A stretch of DNA of 45,922 nt from an uncultured Pseudanabaenaceae cyanobacterium (GTDB taxonomy: Bacteria > Cyanobacteriota > Cyanobacteriia > PCC-9006 > JAAUQQ01): the NCBI GenBank assembly GCA_937949725.1, contig CALECT010000148.1:1-45922 (forward strand), read 5' to 3'. How positions within the stretch are numbered: position 1 is the first letter of the stretch; the number at the start of each line of letters is the position of its first letter. Under the pieces are notes generated by a model. The model ran no database searches, was not told the origin of the DNA, and saw only the letters and a list, made by a program, of their open reading frames with translations. This document shows, piece by piece, positions 18,276 to 26,440 of the stretch. A program made the position numbers and the translations under genes.

Positions 18276-21200
18276 ATGGCCCCTGTTGCTGACCTTCATG
18301 CTTTGCCCCACCAGGACGTTTTGGAGCGCTTGCGATCGCTTAGCCAAGTAGATTTGCAATCAGCATGGCGTATCAATCACGGGGACTTGCCCCTAGCTGA
18401 AGCTTTGGAGGGTGAGGTCCAGGCAACCTGGGAGGCTGTGGCACTCAACGATCGCGCCCATATTGCTTGGGATGCTGGCAAACAGGTGGTGTGGCTGGGG
18501 CAGCGCTTCGTTGTGCCGGAGCAGTTGCAGGGCTATGCCGTAGCGGGGCACCAAATTCGTCTGGACCTGACTTGGTGGGCCGATAGCGCTCAGATTTTTG
18601 TAAATGGCGAGTTGGTTCAAGAAGGTGATCTATTCGATTGCGTGACGAAGTTTCGGCTGTCGTCCGATGCTAAACCGGGGCAGATCTTTGAACTCGCAAT
18701 TCGTTTGACCAGCCCTGGCCACGATCAAGGTGCCCTAGTCCTCACCAAGCTACGCTTTGAAGCTATTGGTTTACCTAAACAGACCTGTCCCGAGCCAGGC
18801 TTTGTTGCTGATGAGCTGATGGTTTTGGGTCGCTACCTTCAGCAATTTGAGCCCGCCAAGCTTCGTGAATTTGAGGCTGCATTGGCAGGTTTGGGAGCGA
18901 TCGCAGATGGTCAAAGCAATAACTCAGCGATCGTTACTGAGTTAGGAGCAGTTCGGCAAAAACTTCTGTCCCTAGCCTCTTCAATCAAGCAGCGCCGCAT
19001 TGATCTCCTCGGCCATGCCCACCTCGATATGGCCTGGCTCTGGCCCGTGGCGGAAACCTGGGAAGCAGCGGAGCATACCTTTGAATCTGCCCTGAAATTG
19101 CAGGCTGAATTTCCTGAATTGACCTTTGGCCATTCCAGCCCGGCGCTCTATGCCTGGATTCAGGAGCATCGACCAGAGCTATTTGAACGGATTAAGCAGG
19201 CCGTGGCCGATGGCCGTTGGGAAATCATTGCTGGCCCTTGGATTGAGCCGGATTGTATCTTGCCCAGCGGGGAGTCTCTGGTGCGGCAGATGCTTTATGG
19301 CCAACTGTATGTAGAGCAAGAACTGGGATTTAGGAATCGCGTGGCTTGGTTGCCCGATAGCTTTGGCTTTTGTAACCAGTTTCCGCAGATCTTGAAGCAG
19401 GCTGGGGTGGATTACTTTGTGACGGAGAAGCTGTTGTGGAATGACACGACGCAGTTTCCCCATCAGTTGTTTAACTGGCGATCGCCCGATGGCACGGAAA
19501 TCACCAGCTATATGTCCGCCCGCATCGGTACTCAGATTGCGCCCGTGCAGATGGCGGAATATGCCTGTGCCTGGGAGGCGGCGACGGGAGAGCAGCGATC
19601 TTTGTGGGTGCCTGGCGTGGGCGACCATGGCGGCGGTCCCACGCGGGAAATGCTGGAGACAGCGGAGCGCTGGCAGAAGTCGCCGTTTTTCCCTCAGATG
19701 GATTTCGCGACGGTCCATGGCTATTTAGATGATGTCGTTGCTCGAACTGAAGCAGCTGACCTGCCTCGCTGGGACCAGGATTTGTATCTGGAATACCATC
19801 GCGGTTGCTACACCTCCCATGCAGATCAAAAGCGCTACAACCGGGAGAGCGAAGCGCTGCTGTATGAGGCGGAGCTGTGGTCTAGCTTGGCAACTTTGGC
19901 AACTGGTGCGGATTATCCCAAGACTGAAGTTGAGGCGCTGTGGAAGAAGGTTTTGTTTAACCAGTTCCATGACATTTTGCCGGGGTCTTCGATTCCGGAG
20001 GTGTTTGAGGATGCCGATCGCGATTGGGACATTGTTTTGAAGGAGGGGGGCGAGATTCGTCAGCAGGCTTTGCAGGCAATCGCCTCAGCGATTGCTTTGC
20101 CTGAACCGCCCCAACCTGATGCGATTCCCTATGTGGTTTTCAATAGCTTGAATTGGGGGCGATCGGCGGTGGTGGAGCTGCCGGTTGCTGGGGATTGGCA
20201 GGTTTGGGATAGCCAGGGTGAGGTTTTGGCGACTCAGCAGGGAGCTGATGGCAACTGTTTGGTGAAGACTCCGGTGGTGGCTGGGGTTGGGTATGGAGTG
20301 GTTTGGCTGGGTGAAGGCGGACCTCACCCCCTAGCCCCCTCTCCTAAAAGAGAGGGGGAACCCGAGTTCGTTTTGGAGAATGAGTGTTTGCGCATTGAGG
20401 TGGATGGTAAGACGGGGGATTTGGCGCAGGTTTATAGCAAAGCCTTGGAGCGCGACATCCTGAGTGGGCCAGGGAATCAGCTTCAGGCGTTTCAAGACAA
20501 GGGCCAGTATTGGGATGCTTGGAATATTGACCCGGAGTATGAGCAGCACCGGCTGGCAGATAGTGAGTTAATTAGCCTCGACTGGGTTGCCCAGGGGCCG
20601 CTGGAATGGCGGTTACGAGTGAAGCGGCGGATTAGCAATTCGGTTTGTCGCCAGGACTATGTCTTGCAGGCAGGCTCTCCACTACTTCGCATCGAGACAG
20701 AGATTGACTGGCAGGAGGATTATGTTTTGCTCAAGGCTGCGTTTCCGCTAGCGCTGGAGGCTGATGAGCTCATAACGGAAGTGCCCCATGGCGTGATCAG
20801 TAGGACGACGAAACCCCAAACAGAGGCGGAGAAAGCTCAGTGGGAGGTTCCTGCTTTGCGTTGGGCGGATTTAAGCACGCTAGAGACGGAGGAGAATCCT
20901 TGGGGTGTGGCGGTCTTGAATGACTGCAAGTATGGCTATGATGCGGGGCCGAGCCAGATCAGGCTGACGTTGCTGCGGGCTTCTAACTGGCCTGATCCGG
21001 GATGCGATCGCGGCCTCCAACGCTTCACCTATGCCCTCCACGCCCACAGCGGCAACTGGGCAACCGGTCAAAACGTCCGCCATGGCTACGAACTCCAGCA
21101 TCCCCTAAGCCTCATCCCTGCTCAGCCAACGCCTGATGCTGAGCTAGCGCCCACTGGCGAACTGCTATCCCTTGGAGACTCTGGCCTAGTTCTTACCGCA

Positions 21201-21404
21201 CTCAAGCAATCTGAAGTGAATCCCCAACGCTGGATTCTTCACAGCTACGAATCCTTGGGGCAGCCTGCCCAGGCTAATTTGAGCAGTCACCTAAGCCTGA
21301 AATGGGGACCACGAACGGATGGGTTAGAGCGGAAATTAGAAGGCGACCAACCCAGCGAAACGGTACGTCCCTTCGAAATCGTCACCGTTGAAATCGAATC
21401 GTAA
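18276..21404 (+). CDS. Alpha-mannosidase, glycoside hydrolase family 38
   Basis: A 1042-residue retaining alpha-mannosidase related to the cytosolic/vacuolar Man2C1/Ams1 type. An N-terminal beta-rich region (1-170) precedes the GH38 catalytic domain from about 240. Zinc-site motif GHAHLDMAW includes H249 and D251. The predicted nucleophile is D361 in WLPDSFGF, and H451 in GDHGGG is a further expected zinc ligand. The C-terminal half is the beta-sandwich mannosidase domain. There is no signal peptide, so it is probably cytosolic, trimming free mannosides or glycans. Residues 683-697 (PHPLAPSPKREGEP) are encoded by a dispersed palindromic repeat inserted in frame. The gene stands alone. Confidence 0.93.
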   Translation: MAPVADLHALPHQDVLERLRSLSQVDLQSAWRINHGDLPLAEALEGEVQATWEAVALNDRAHIAWDAGKQVVWLGQRFVVPEQLQGYAVAGHQIRLDLTWWADSAQIFVNGELVQEGDLFDCVTKFRLSSDAKPGQIFELAIRLTSPGHDQGALVLTKLRFEAIGLPKQTCPEPGFVADELMVLGRYLQQFEPAKLREFEAALAGLGAIADGQSNNSAIVTELGAVRQKLLSLASSIKQRRIDLLGHAHLDMAWLWPVAETWEAAEHTFESALKLQAEFPELTFGHSSPALYAWIQEHRPELFERIKQAVADGRWEIIAGPWIEPDCILPSGESLVRQMLYGQLYVEQELGFRNRVAWLPDSFGFCNQFPQILKQAGVDYFVTEKLLWNDTTQFPHQLFNWRSPDGTEITSYMSARIGTQIAPVQMAEYACAWEAATGEQRSLWVPGVGDHGGGPTREMLETAERWQKSPFFPQMDFATVHGYLDDVVARTEAADLPRWDQDLYLEYHRGCYTSHADQKRYNRESEALLYEAELWSSLATLATGADYPKTEVEALWKKVLFNQFHDILPGSSIPEVFEDADRDWDIVLKEGGEIRQQALQAIASAIALPEPPQPDAIPYVVFNSLNWGRSAVVELPVAGDWQVWDSQGEVLATQQGADGNCLVKTPVVAGVGYGVVWLGEGGPHPLAPSPKREGEPEFVLENECLRIEVDGKTGDLAQVYSKALERDILSGPGNQLQAFQDKGQYWDAWNIDPEYEQHRLADSELISLDWVAQGPLEWRLRVKRRISNSVCRQDYVLQAGSPLLRIETEIDWQEDYVLLKAAFPLALEADELITEVPHGVISRTTKPQTEAEKAQWEVPALRWADLSTLETEENPWGVAVLNDCKYGYDAGPSQIRLTLLRASNWPDPGCDRGLQRFTYALHAHSGNWATGQNVRHGYELQHPLSLIPAQPTPDAELAPTGELLSLGDSGLVLTALKQSEVNPQRWILHSYESLGQPAQANLSSHLSLKWGPRTDGLERKLEGDQPSETVRPFEIVTVEIES
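20322..20370. repeat. Dispersed palindromic repeat inside the alpha-mannosidase gene
   Basis: The segment begins CCTCACCCCCTAGCCCC and contains a perfect hairpin: CCCCCTCTC (20335-20343), loop CTAAAA, GAGAGGGGG (20350-20358). Sequences of this form are common interspersed repeats in cyanobacterial genomes. Here it has no stop in the reading frame and adds about 14-16 residues (HPLAPSPKREGE) between two domain segments. Confidence 0.8.
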
Positions 21405-21740
21405 GCGTTCCACAATACCTTCGAAAGGGTCGGGGACCCCGGCCCCTACCAGGGCTGAATAACTGTCTCTGCGGCCTAAGAGTTGGTTAAACGCCAAATG
21501 GAACTGAACTGAACTGAAGCAACCCAATTCTTGCGGAGGGTGACCCATGAGGGACGCGCCTCGTCCCTATGGCTGGGGTTTGGGGACTGGTCCCCAAGGA
21601 TTTGCGGCTTTGGGGATTTGTCGCTTGATCTTCAACGAGCCAGCCAGCCCAAAGCAAAAAGCCCAGGTCGCCGAGCAATCTCAGCGACCTGGGCCATTCG
21701 AACGAAAAGGTCGAAACCTGGGCCAAAACCCAAGCCCTAA
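21405..21740. other. Intergenic region with psbN terminator
   Basis: A 336-base gap between convergent alpha-mannosidase and psbN. The middle has G-rich stretches with small self-complementary parts (GGGGACTGGTCCCC near 21575-21588). The right end holds the psbN terminator (21654-21694). Short overlapping open frames here have no ribosome binding sites and I do not accept them as genes. Confidence 0.5.
21654..21694 (-). terminator. Intrinsic terminator after psbN
   Basis: GCCCAGGTCGC (21661-21671) pairs perfectly with GCGACCTGGGC (21684-21694). On the minus strand the stem is followed by a T5 run (plus A5 at 21656-21660), as expected for termination of psbN. Confidence 0.9.
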
Positions 21741-21875
21741 TTAATCATCATGGTCATCAAAAGGATCAGCCAACTGCTTAGCCGGAGGACCAAACGAGGT
21801 GTAGACCGCAAAACCAGTCATAGCAACGACCGCAGCACCAATGGCGATCGCAAACGACAGTGCAGGAGTATCCAT
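21741..21875 (-). CDS. psbN: Photosystem II assembly protein PsbN
   Basis: A 44-residue protein, MDTPALSFAIAIGAAVVAMT followed by GFAVYTSFGPPAKQLADPFD and DHDD. It has a single transmembrane helix and the conserved GFAxYxxFGPPxxxLxDPFxxHxD tail of PsbN, a thylakoid protein needed for photosystem II assembly and repair. It is transcribed divergently from psbH, the usual cyanobacterial arrangement, and has its own strong terminator. Confidence 0.96.
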   Translation of the reverse strand: MDTPALSFAIAIGAAVVAMTGFAVYTSFGPPAKQLADPFDDHDD

Positions 21876-22111
21876 TGCAATCTGGGGTTTGAAGGTTAAT
21901 AAATCAATTGTAACGAATGGTTACCGTGTTTTTCGAAATTCTCATTTTCTGAGACAGCGCAACCGAGCCTAATTTCGAGCGGCTCCCTTGCAGCGATCGC
22001 CCCAAACACCACCAATCCTATTTGGCAAAGCCCAGGAGCTGTATGATAATTAAAGACAGGATCGATTTAATATTCCGTCTTAGCGACTACTTATACAGCT
22101 GTAGGCAAGCC

Positions 22112-22315
22112 ATGGTTAAAAAAACTGGACTCGGAGATATCTTGCGCCCCCTCAATTCGGAGTACGGTAAGGTTGCTCCCGGCTGGGGAACCACGCCTCT
22201 GATGGGTGTCTTCATGCTGCTGTTCTTCGTATTTCTGTTGATCATTCTCCAGATTTACAACTCCTCCTTGCTACTCGAAAGCTTCGACGTAGATTGGATT
22301 GGCCTGGGCGGCTAA
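22112..22315 (+). CDS. psbH: Photosystem II reaction centre protein H
   Basis: A 67-residue protein with N-terminus [20 protein letters not shown], then [30 protein letters not shown] forming one transmembrane helix, and a short lumenal tail. This is the cyanobacterial form, lacking the N-terminal phosphorylated extension of plant PsbH. It is a photosystem II core subunit that supports bicarbonate/QB-side stability. The ATG at 22112 was chosen from family resemblance; the frame is open back to 22022. A terminator follows at 22366. Confidence 0.97.
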   Translation: MVKKTGLGDILRPLNSEYGKVAPGWGTTPLMGVFMLLFFVFLLIILQIYNSSLLLESFDVDWIGLGG

Positions 22316-22365
22316 TCGCAGCCAAGCCTGAAGTGAAGCAATTTTGTTAGCTTCTCAAGAATTAG

Positions 22366-22400
22366 AAAGCCGAGCTTAGCGATTGCTGAGTTCGGCTTTT
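22366..22400 (+). terminator. Intrinsic terminator after psbH
   Basis: AAAGCCGAGCTTAGC (22366-22380) pairs with GCTGAGTTCGGCTTT (22385-22399), including two G-T wobbles, around the loop GATT, and the stem runs into TTTT. Confidence 0.85.
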
Positions 22401-22619
22401 GTCTTAGCGAGAACGCTATGGAAGAGTGACAGAGTCTCTCCACTCGCCTCCTCAGAAACAGCAATAGGCATAAGCCAAGAACGAATAGGACAGTTCGTAA
22501 CGACCGTATCCCCCCAGCGTCAGCTTTTATTGCATTATGGAAAAGCTCGGCCTAAAAGGCTCCCCACGTTCTAGCGTTAGGGCTTCCCTGGGCCTGACTT
22601 TTCGTTTGGAGACAACCCC

Positions 22620-22949
22620 ATGAATGTGTTTGGCATTGGCTTGCCGGAGATGGCCATCATCTTCGTGGTTGCCCTTCTAATCTTTGGTCCCAAGAAACTG
22701 CCAGAAATTGGCCGCACCTTTGGTAAAACCCTGCGCAGCTTCCAGGATGCCTCCCGCGAATTCCAAGAGGAATTCGAGAAGGAAGCTAAAGCCGTCGAGA
22801 AGACCGTCACAACGGCGATGGAAGCGACTCTAGAAGAGAAGCCCAAGGCCAAGATTGAACCTGCCAAGGCGGCCAACTCTGAAGACGCAACAGAAGCGGC
22901 TGAAGTGGCTGGGGAAGAAACCGCTGCCAGCACTGAAGTCGAAGCTTAA
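22620..22949 (+). CDS. tatA: Twin-arginine translocase TatA/E family protein
   Basis: A 109-residue protein. Residues 1-20 (MNVFGIGLPEMAIIFVVALL) form the short N-terminal membrane helix, followed by the FGPKKLPEIGRTFGKTLRSF hinge and amphipathic helix that defines TatA/TatB/Hcf106-type proteins. The remaining 60 residues are acidic/Ala-rich and disordered, as usual. It forms the translocation pore for folded Tat substrates in the plasma or thylakoid membrane. The conserved FGPKKLPE favours TatA/E over TatB. pth follows 159 bases downstream, beyond a palindromic repeat. Confidence 0.93.
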   Translation: MNVFGIGLPEMAIIFVVALLIFGPKKLPEIGRTFGKTLRSFQDASREFQEEFEKEAKAVEKTVTTAMEATLEEKPKAKIEPAKAANSEDATEAAEVAGEETAASTEVEA

Positions 22950-22985
22950 GCAGCAACCTGTCAGCGCCACAAAAGCTTGACTGCT

Positions 22986-23026
22986 CGTAGGGATATGGCT
23001 TGTATCGCACAGGTCATGTCCCTACG
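22986..23026. repeat. Palindromic repeat with GTAGGG/CCCTAC ends
   Basis: CGTAGGGATATG (22986-22997) pairs with CATGTCCCTACG (23015-23026) with one T-G pair. The ends resemble those of the hairpins at 29987-30029 and 37526-37599. It lies in the tatA-pth spacer. Confidence 0.65.
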
Positions 23027-23108
23027 CTTGTTTATAGCAATCTCGTTTGCCAGGGTAACTGCGCTCCCCTGGCCCAGATTTGCCCTTTCCGATGCTCCCC
23101 CGTTCCTG

Positions 23109-23864
23109 ATGACACCGCCTCGCCCCATGCCCGACCCCAACGCTGAGCCCCAATCCACCGCTACGGAGACTGCGGCTCAGGATGCCTCAAATCCCAATAC
23201 AGCGAAGAAGAAAGCAGCAAAAGCAGTCAAGAAAGCGGCACCCAAACCTCCGCCAGTGAAACCTCAGCTCATCGTTGGCCTGGGCAATCCTGGGGCAAAG
23301 TACAACAACACCCGCCACAACATCGGCTTCGACGCAGTGGATGCCCTCAGCAAGCGCTGGATGACCTCCCTGTCCGATAACAAAAAGTTCAAGGGCGAGT
23401 TTGGCGAGACCATGGTGCCGCGTCTGAGCCAGGACAAACTGCGCCTCCTCAAGCCCACCACCTTTATGAACCTCTCGGGACAGTCCATTCGAGCAGTAAT
23501 CGACTGGTACAAGATTCCCCCAGAAGCTGTCCTGCTGGTTTATGACGACATGGACCTACCCACAGGCCGACTACGACTGCGCCTCTCAGGCTCTGCGGGG
23601 GGACACAACGGCGTTAAATCGACGATTTCCCACCTGGGCACCCAAGATTTCCCTCGGCTGCGTATCGGCATCGGAGCCCCCCGCTTGCCTGGTGGCGGTC
23701 GCGATTCTACGGTGTCTCACGTCCTCGGCAAATTCTCTGCGGCGGAGCAAAAGGTGATGGATGAGGTCCTGCAATTGACCATGGAGGCGATCGAATTAGG
23801 GCTCCGCCAAGGTATGGAAAAAGCGATGAGCCTTTACAACAATCGAGAAGCCGTGCCAGGTTAA
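23109..23864 (+). CDS. pth: Peptidyl-tRNA hydrolase
   Basis: A 251-residue protein that releases peptides from prematurely dissociated peptidyl-tRNA. The catalytic core starts at about residue 53 (LIVGLGNPGAKYNNTRHNIGF), with the essential Asn and His in NPG...RHN, the loop TFMNLSG, the catalytic Asp in VYDDMDLPTG, and SGSAGGHNGVKS. A 50-residue N-terminal extension rich in Ala, Lys and Pro is unusual for bacterial Pth but seen in some cyanobacteria. The ATG at 23109 was preferred because the longer frame (to 22977) would translate the palindromic repeat. Confidence 0.95.
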   Translation: MTPPRPMPDPNAEPQSTATETAAQDASNPNTAKKKAAKAVKKAAPKPPPVKPQLIVGLGNPGAKYNNTRHNIGFDAVDALSKRWMTSLSDNKKFKGEFGETMVPRLSQDKLRLLKPTTFMNLSGQSIRAVIDWYKIPPEAVLLVYDDMDLPTGRLRLRLSGSAGGHNGVKSTISHLGTQDFPRLRIGIGAPRLPGGGRDSTVSHVLGKFSAAEQKVMDEVLQLTMEAIELGLRQGMEKAMSLYNNREAVPG

Positions 23865-23895
23865 GGAATATTAAGTCCTGTTTTATTCTCGGCCC

Positions 23896-24153
23896 ATGTC
23901 TAGGTTGCCAACGACAACGGCCCATGTACGTGTCTATTTACAGAGTTGGGAGCAAGGTCTACTCGAAGGCGAAGTGGAGGCGAGCCGCTTCCGCTGGAAC
24001 TTCCGCTGGCATTTTTTAAAGGGAGAGTTGGTGGTAGAGCCCTCCCTAGGGCGGACCTTGATTAAGGATCCGCTGAATCGATTTTTGGTACAGAAGGATT
24101 ATCAGCTGGAGCCCGGTGGAGACTACAGCTTCACCATTCGCAGTAGCTTTTAG
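23896..24153 (+). CDS. Small conserved protein, DUF3146-like
   Basis: An 85-residue protein with a regular pattern of aromatic and charged residues (VRVYLQSWEQGLLEGEVEA, FRWNFRWHFLKGELVVEPSLGR, YQLEPGGDYSFTIRSSF), looking like a compact beta-sheet domain. It resembles the cyanobacteria-restricted DUF3146 family from memory; function unknown. It follows pth by 31 bases on the same strand and is probably co-transcribed with it. Confidence 0.7.
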   Translation: MSRLPTTTAHVRVYLQSWEQGLLEGEVEASRFRWNFRWHFLKGELVVEPSLGRTLIKDPLNRFLVQKDYQLEPGGDYSFTIRSSF

Positions 24154-24293
24154 ATTGGGAGGATGCTTGGACAATCAGCAAGGCATCTTCTCAAGCTTGT
24201 CATGCCTACAGAATGCTCAAAGGTCAAGAAATAGTCAGCCACGGAACGGAACATATACAGTCCCAGTGAAGCGAAAGCTGAAGCTAGCCTGCC

Positions 24294-25979
24294 TCAAGCC
24301 TTGAGCTGCTTCAAAAAGCGTCTGCTGATGTCAATGGCTAGGAACAGTAAACTAAACCAAACTGAAAATATGATGGGTAGGAACCGGCGGAGAGGGGAGT
24401 CCTGAGGCAATTTTTGATCGTAGCCATATGGCATCCACGACCATAAGTTTCGGTCTAGATGAAAGTCGGACTTATTGTGAACTGAAGCTGGTAACCCATC
24501 AGTGTTGTCAGGCAACAATAAAATGACAATATTTTCCAGGCGTTGCCCAAGACGAAAGGAAGAGCCTGTCTTAGCCTCTTCCTGAGCTATTTCTAGCGTA
24601 TAGGGCAGTGAAATAGCTGCAATTTGAAGCGCGATCGCAATAGTAAATAGACAAATATAGATGCGCCGAGTCAGATTGACTCTGGGACTATCTCTATCTT
24701 GAAAGAAAGCTGTTCTAACCATCAGCGCGATCAAAGGCAGCAATAAAAGATGGATAGCTGTCACATGGTAGCGCGCTCCCCAAGACGCGTCTCCTCCCCA
24801 GGATTCAAAGTTGCTATACATCCCTAGATTGACTAGAAACATACCCACAATCGTCAAGATAGTTACTCTAAACAAAGTGGAAAGCTCACCCCATTTAAAA
24901 ATTAGTAATAGGATGCCAGGAAGCAGTAAAGCATCATAAATAAAAATACTCTTTTCAAGCGAGAATAATGGCCCCCAGATTCCAGAGAAATGAGAAGGCA
25001 TTAATAGCATTTTCAAGAAAGAAATAGTCTCAACTTCTCTAGTTAAAATCTCTGTCGTAATTTCCTGAACGGGCTGGAGAGATGGCTGGAGAGCTTGCCA
25101 GTGAACAGCAATACTGGTTATGGTCCAATCTCCAAAGCGCATTGCTGAAAGCCAACGATCCAGAACTAGAAAAGGTAGAAAGCCCAACAGCCAAGACCAG
25201 AGGACTTTCTTGACGCCTTTCCCAGACCTTAATTCTCCCTCATCTATTTTGTTCGAGTCATTTCGCGTAGATTGCCGCAAGGTAGGCAATGAAGAGACTA
25301 GACAGAGAAGGAAGCCAATACTGGCATAAGCCAGTGAACTAATCCGAACAAGTGACGCCGCCCCAAAACTAAGACCGCTCAAAATAGCATAGGATGCTCG
25401 CTTGTACTTCCGCGCTGCGAGCAAACCCGACATTCCCAAGAGTAAAAACAGTAAAACTTGATTATTTTGCTGATTAACAACTGAATACTGCAGAACAGTC
25501 GTCGCCAACAACCAAATTGTGCTGGAAAGTGCTGCGGTTCGCGCTTCAAAATCTAAAAGCCGCAACATCCAGTATCCAGAGATAACGCAAGCCAAACTAA
25601 TCGGCAGAAAGAAGAAATAACTGACAACTGCTTCACGAATGTTCCGCTGAATGTAAGAGTCATTACTTAACTTTTCTGCCAGCTGAGTACCTAGCCAATC
25701 TGCAGGTAGCATCAGTGCGGGCTGACCAACGTCATAGGGAATGATGGTTTTGCCATCAATATCAATTGTCAGATGGGGCTCAGAGTAGACTGCACTCGCA
25801 TCATTCCACCAAAGATGGGTCATCCAAAGCCGAGTGGAAGCGTCAATGGAACTGATGCCACCACGATTAAAAACGAGAAGCCACAAAAGATTAACGAAAA
25901 CGAAAGTCTGGAAAGACCGCATAACAGAACTTGCTGCATTCAAGTCGTATAAAAAGTCAGAAGTGCCGCTCCATCTCAC
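24294..25979 (-). CDS. Polytopic membrane protein, possibly a GT-C-type glycosyltransferase
   Basis: A 561-residue protein with roughly ten or more hydrophobic segments: FQTFVFVNLLWLLVF near 23, YFFFLPISLACVISGYWML near 115, then many to IFSVWFSLLFLAIDI near 545. A large non-membrane loop follows the first helix (about 40-105: STRLWMTHLWWNDAS, IPYDVGQPALMLPADWLG), the layout of GT-C glycosyltransferases that use lipid-linked sugars, where acidic residues in the first loop are catalytic. I cannot confirm the family. The gene is visibly richer in A+T than its neighbours and has few GCGATCGC sites, suggesting acquisition. It starts 12 bases after the YqgF-like gene. An internal ATG at 25922 is an alternative start. 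Confidence 0.65.
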   Translation of the reverse strand: MRWSGTSDFLYDLNAASSVMRSFQTFVFVNLLWLLVFNRGGISSIDASTRLWMTHLWWNDASAVYSEPHLTIDIDGKTIIPYDVGQPALMLPADWLGTQLAEKLSNDSYIQRNIREAVVSYFFFLPISLACVISGYWMLRLLDFEARTAALSSTIWLLATTVLQYSVVNQQNNQVLLFLLLGMSGLLAARKYKRASYAILSGLSFGAASLVRISSLAYASIGFLLCLVSSLPTLRQSTRNDSNKIDEGELRSGKGVKKVLWSWLLGFLPFLVLDRWLSAMRFGDWTITSIAVHWQALQPSLQPVQEITTEILTREVETISFLKMLLMPSHFSGIWGPLFSLEKSIFIYDALLLPGILLLIFKWGELSTLFRVTILTIVGMFLVNLGMYSNFESWGGDASWGARYHVTAIHLLLLPLIALMVRTAFFQDRDSPRVNLTRRIYICLFTIAIALQIAAISLPYTLEIAQEEAKTGSSFRLGQRLENIVILLLPDNTDGLPASVHNKSDFHLDRNLWSWMPYGYDQKLPQDSPLRRFLPIIFSVWFSLLFLAIDISRRFLKQLKA

Positions 25980-25991
25980 AACAAAATTAGC

Positions 25992-26438
25992 CTAGTCTCC
26001 AAGGGAAGGCCGTTGTAGGTAGCGCTCTACGAGCAAGATAGCCACGATGTCATCAATGGGTCGAGGGGGCTGGCGTAACCCATCGGGAAAGAGGCGTTGG
26101 ACTCCACGGGGCGGAAACATCTCCCAGTAGCGATCGCGAGCCAGTAGCGTCGTCCGATGCTCATCCACAGGACTCATAGGTGGTGCTGGATTGAGCCCAT
26201 CACTGATTTTGGTTTGCCATTCTTTAGAGGTGGTGCGATCGCCCACCACCAGACGCCGCACGTCAAACCGCTGCTGTAGCGAGGCTAAATAGGCGATCGC
26301 CTCACCCGCAGTAACGACCCGATGCTCAATCACCTGCCCTGCTGTGGTTAGTACAGCCACTCCGCACTTGTCTCGACCAGGGTCAAAACCAATGATCACA
26401 GGAGGATTGGCAAAGGACGGGACTGAAGAACTGTCCAT
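25992..26438 (-). CDS. YqgF/RuvC-like nuclease domain protein
   Basis: A 148-residue protein with an RNase H-like fold signature: VIIGFDPGRDKCGVAVL (first catalytic Asp), VRRLVVGDRTTSKEW and the C-terminal PRPIDDIVAILLVERYLQ (late Asp residues). It resembles the YqgF / putative Holliday-junction-resolvase family as a divergent cyanobacterial paralog, so pre-16S rRNA processing or DNA-junction cleavage are possible but not shown. It begins two bases after the stop of the DUF3084 gene, a clear operon. Confidence 0.75.
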   Translation of the reverse strand: MDSSSVPSFANPPVIIGFDPGRDKCGVAVLTTAGQVIEHRVVTAGEAIAYLASLQQRFDVRRLVVGDRTTSKEWQTKISDGLNPAPPMSPVDEHRTTLLARDRYWEMFPPRGVQRLFPDGLRQPPRPIDDIVAILLVERYLQRPSLGD

Positions 26439-26440
26439 CG

